6,926 bases of DNA. Origin: Bryobacterales bacterium (GTDB lineage: Bacteria; Acidobacteriota; Terriglobia; Bryobacterales; Bryobacteraceae). The first letter of the stretch is position 1. The number at the start of each line of letters is the position of its first letter. A program made the position numbers and the translations under genes. The notes beneath the pieces are model-generated. The model was not told where the DNA came from. It was given only the letters and a program-made list of their open reading frames with translations, and made no database searches. Location: positions 27,311-34,236 of the forward strand of contig PKYZ01000069.1 of NCBI GenBank assembly GCA_003132865.1, in the 5' to 3' direction. Positions 5,592 to 6,926 of this stretch are shown here, one piece after another.

Positions 5592-6352
5592 CACTGGGGA
5601 AGGGAGTAAAAGTCCTGGTGGTCGACGATAACGCGCTGATACTCGACCTATTGATGAAGGGCCTGATGCCGCACTGCGACGCGAGGGCGGCTGCTGACGG
5701 CGCCGATGCGCTATTGAAAATCGTGGATGATCCGCCGGACCTGGTGGTGTGCGATTACCGCATGCCGGGACTCGATGGCCGCCAGCTTTACGAAAAGCTT
5801 CGCACGCGGCAACAGACCAAGTTGATTCCATTTATTTTTCTGGCCAGCCGGGGTGACATCGAAGAGAAACTGCGGCCCATCGTCGAAGGCGTCGAGGAGT
5901 TTATTCCCAAACCGTTTTTCGTGAAGGATTTGGTGCGGCGGGCGAAGAAAGTAGTAGATCGGCTGCAGCTTGAAAAATTGCAGAAGCGGCAAGTTCGTCC
6001 GGGCGTGATTCAAGGAAGGCTGGAAGAAATGAGCATCATGGATTTGATGCAGTCGCTCGAAATGGGTCAGAAATCATGCCAGCTCTCGATCCGCCGGGGC
6101 GAAGAAACTTGCGAGCTGTTCTTTTCCGCTGGGCAGTGCAAAGACGCACGATTCGGTTCTTACGAAGGCGAGGCTGCTGTGTTTCAGGCGGTGCGTTGGA
6201 CCGATGGCGAATTTGAAATTGATTTCAATGTGGCTCCCTCGCGCTCGACGATTTCTCGCACCACAACCGGTCTGCTGATGGAAGCGCTGCGGTTGATCGA
6301 CGAAGAGCAACATCAATCCTCTGATGAAGACGCGGAAGTAACCGAAGGATAG
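5588..6352 (+). CDS. Response regulator: receiver domain plus PATAN (DUF4388) domain
   Basis: This 254-residue protein has an N-terminal receiver domain (about 7-125) and a C-terminal PATAN/DUF4388 domain (about 137-236). The receiver has the acidic pair Asp13-Asp14 in VLVVDDN, phospho-acceptor Asp56 in VVCDYRMPG, Ser87 at the switch position in FLAS and Lys108 in PKPF, so it should be phosphorylatable. The PATAN part shows the typical pattern: EEMSIMDLMQSLEMG, then a strand pair around LSIRRGEETCELFFSAGQ, then GEAAVFQAVRWTDGEFEIDF. There is no DNA-binding helix-turn-helix, so output is probably by protein contact, as in PatA-like and motility regulators. An acidic tail (DEEQHQSSDEDAEVTEG) follows. 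The ATG at 5588 overlaps the moaC stop; an open frame extending upstream to 5327 lies inside moaC and is not a plausible start. No histidine kinase is in view. Its place between moaC and mogA is unexpected. Confidence 0.92.
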   Translation: MTLGKGVKVLVVDDNALILDLLMKGLMPHCDARAAADGADALLKIVDDPPDLVVCDYRMPGLDGRQLYEKLRTRQQTKLIPFIFLASRGDIEEKLRPIVEGVEEFIPKPFFVKDLVRRAKKVVDRLQLEKLQKRQVRPGVIQGRLEEMSIMDLMQSLEMGQKSCQLSIRRGEETCELFFSAGQCKDARFGSYEGEAAVFQAVRWTDGEFEIDFNVAPSRSTISRTTTGLLMEALRLIDEEQHQSSDEDAEVTEG

Positions 6353-6370
6353 TGGGTCGCAAACCTCGCC

Positions 6371-6859
6371 ATGCGTGTTGCCATCGTCACAATCAGTGAC
6401 TCCGTAAGCAGTGGGAAGCACGAAGACCGCTCGGGACCCGCGGTTGTAAACCGTTGTAAGGAACTTGGCTGGCAGATTGTGGCGTCCACGGTGTTGCGAG
6501 ACGACCGCTCCGCGATTGAGACACTCTTAAAAGAAATGGCGGGAGCGGCAAGCGCCGACGTGATTCTCACGACCGGCGGAACCGGCCTAGGCCCGCGCGA
6601 TGTGACGCCCGAGGCGACGATGGCAGTCTCTGAGCGGCTAATCCCAGGTTTTTCCGAGCATATGCGTTCGGAGGGCGCCAAGAAAACCGCTCGCGCAATT
6701 TTGTCGCGCGCTGTCGCTGGGATTCGCGGCGCGACAATCATCATTAATCTTCCCGGCAGCCCGCGCGGAGCCGTCGAGTCGCTCGATGCTATCGCGGAGT
6801 TGCTGCCTCATGCAGTTGCGATCCTCCACGGCGCGCGCCACGATTCCGAATCTTCGTAA
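6371..6859 (+). CDS. mogA: Molybdopterin adenylyltransferase (MogA/MoaB family)
   Basis: Members of this family activate molybdopterin with ATP to form adenylyl-molybdopterin, the substrate for MoeA. The 162 residues are typical of the shorter bacterial MoaB/MogA form (E. coli MogA is 195). Motifs: VTISDSVSSG near the N terminus (6-15), Asp44-Asp45 in LRDDR (E. coli Asp49 region), TTGGTGLGPRDVTPEAT at 67-83 with Asp77 equivalent to E. coli Asp82, PGFSEHMR at 92-99, AILSRAVAGIRG, and LPGSPRGA at 127-134. MogA and MoaB cannot be told apart with certainty by motif alone, but the neighbouring moeA and moaC support a molybdenum-cofactor role. The gene starts 18 bases after the response regulator stop, without a clear Shine-Dalgarno site. 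Confidence 0.93.
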   Translation: MRVAIVTISDSVSSGKHEDRSGPAVVNRCKELGWQIVASTVLRDDRSAIETLLKEMAGAASADVILTTGGTGLGPRDVTPEATMAVSERLIPGFSEHMRSEGAKKTARAILSRAVAGIRGATIIINLPGSPRGAVESLDAIAELLPHAVAILHGARHDSESS

Positions 6860-6878
6860 CACCGGGAAGTTTTGTTCC

Positions 6879-6906
6879 TTGCTGCTCGACTCGGCTCGCG
6901 TATAAT
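6879..6906 (+). promoter_or_regulatory. Probable promoter with consensus TATAAT -10 box
   Basis: A perfect TATAAT lies at 6901-6906, preceded with a 16-base gap by TTGCTG (6879-6884), which matches only the TTG half of a -35. It falls in the 56 bases after the mogA stop. Transcription should begin near 6913, so the ATG at 6916 would be almost at the 5' end of the RNA. Confidence 0.5.
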
Positions 6907-6915
6907 CCCTCGCAA

Positions 6916-6926
6916 ATGGCACTCAC
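6916..6926 (+). CDS. Possible start of a further gene, cut by the window edge
   Basis: An ATG at 6916-6918 follows the TATAAT box by nine bases and opens a frame reading M-A-L before the window ends. With so few codons, nothing can be said of its product. The evidence is only the promoter-like sequence and its spacing, which resembles that in front of purA. Confidence 0.35.

Overview
The window is moderately GC-rich bacterial DNA with compact genes. The gene content (a secreted Vgb-type propeller, a receiver-PATAN response regulator, a transglutaminase-like hypothetical and few strong Shine-Dalgarno sites) most resembles Acidobacteriota, perhaps the Solibacter/Bryobacter side. That placement is inference and no single marker proves it.

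The left 2.5 kb is all on the minus strand. Reading along that strand, from right to left in coordinates, it holds: an unrecognised 155-residue protein (2509-2042); a 317-base gap (2041-1725) with small hairpins and a duplicated 11-mer but no convincing gene; a 78-residue protein with a CxxC-x13-CxxC zinc-ribbon-like motif (1724-1488), whose stop overlaps the GTG start of a 206-residue transglutaminase-like hypothetical (1491-871); and a secreted beta-propeller of the Vgb type (650 to beyond base 1). The propeller gene has a good signal peptide and ribosome site, but its first blade carries a frameshift near 483-489 and its 3' end lies outside the window.

The right 4.3 kb is a tight plus-strand run: purA, moeA, moaC, a receiver-plus-PATAN (DUF4388) response regulator, and mogA. 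Gaps are 8 and 9 bases, then a 4-base ATGA overlap, then 18 bases, so one transcript is likely. MoaC makes cyclic pyranopterin monophosphate, MogA adenylates molybdopterin and MoeA inserts molybdate, so three steps of molybdenum-cofactor synthesis are present. MoaA, MoaD and MoaE are not in the window. PurA, at the head of the run, makes adenylosuccinate for AMP synthesis.

The oddest point is the signalling protein placed inside the cofactor genes. A second is that MoeA carries GQE where the E. coli enzyme has GED. After mogA a consensus TATAAT lies ten bases before an ATG at 6916, probably the start of another gene cut by the window edge. The likely promoter of purA is similarly close to its start codon. 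I see no tRNA, rRNA, CRISPR array, insertion sequence or other mobile element.
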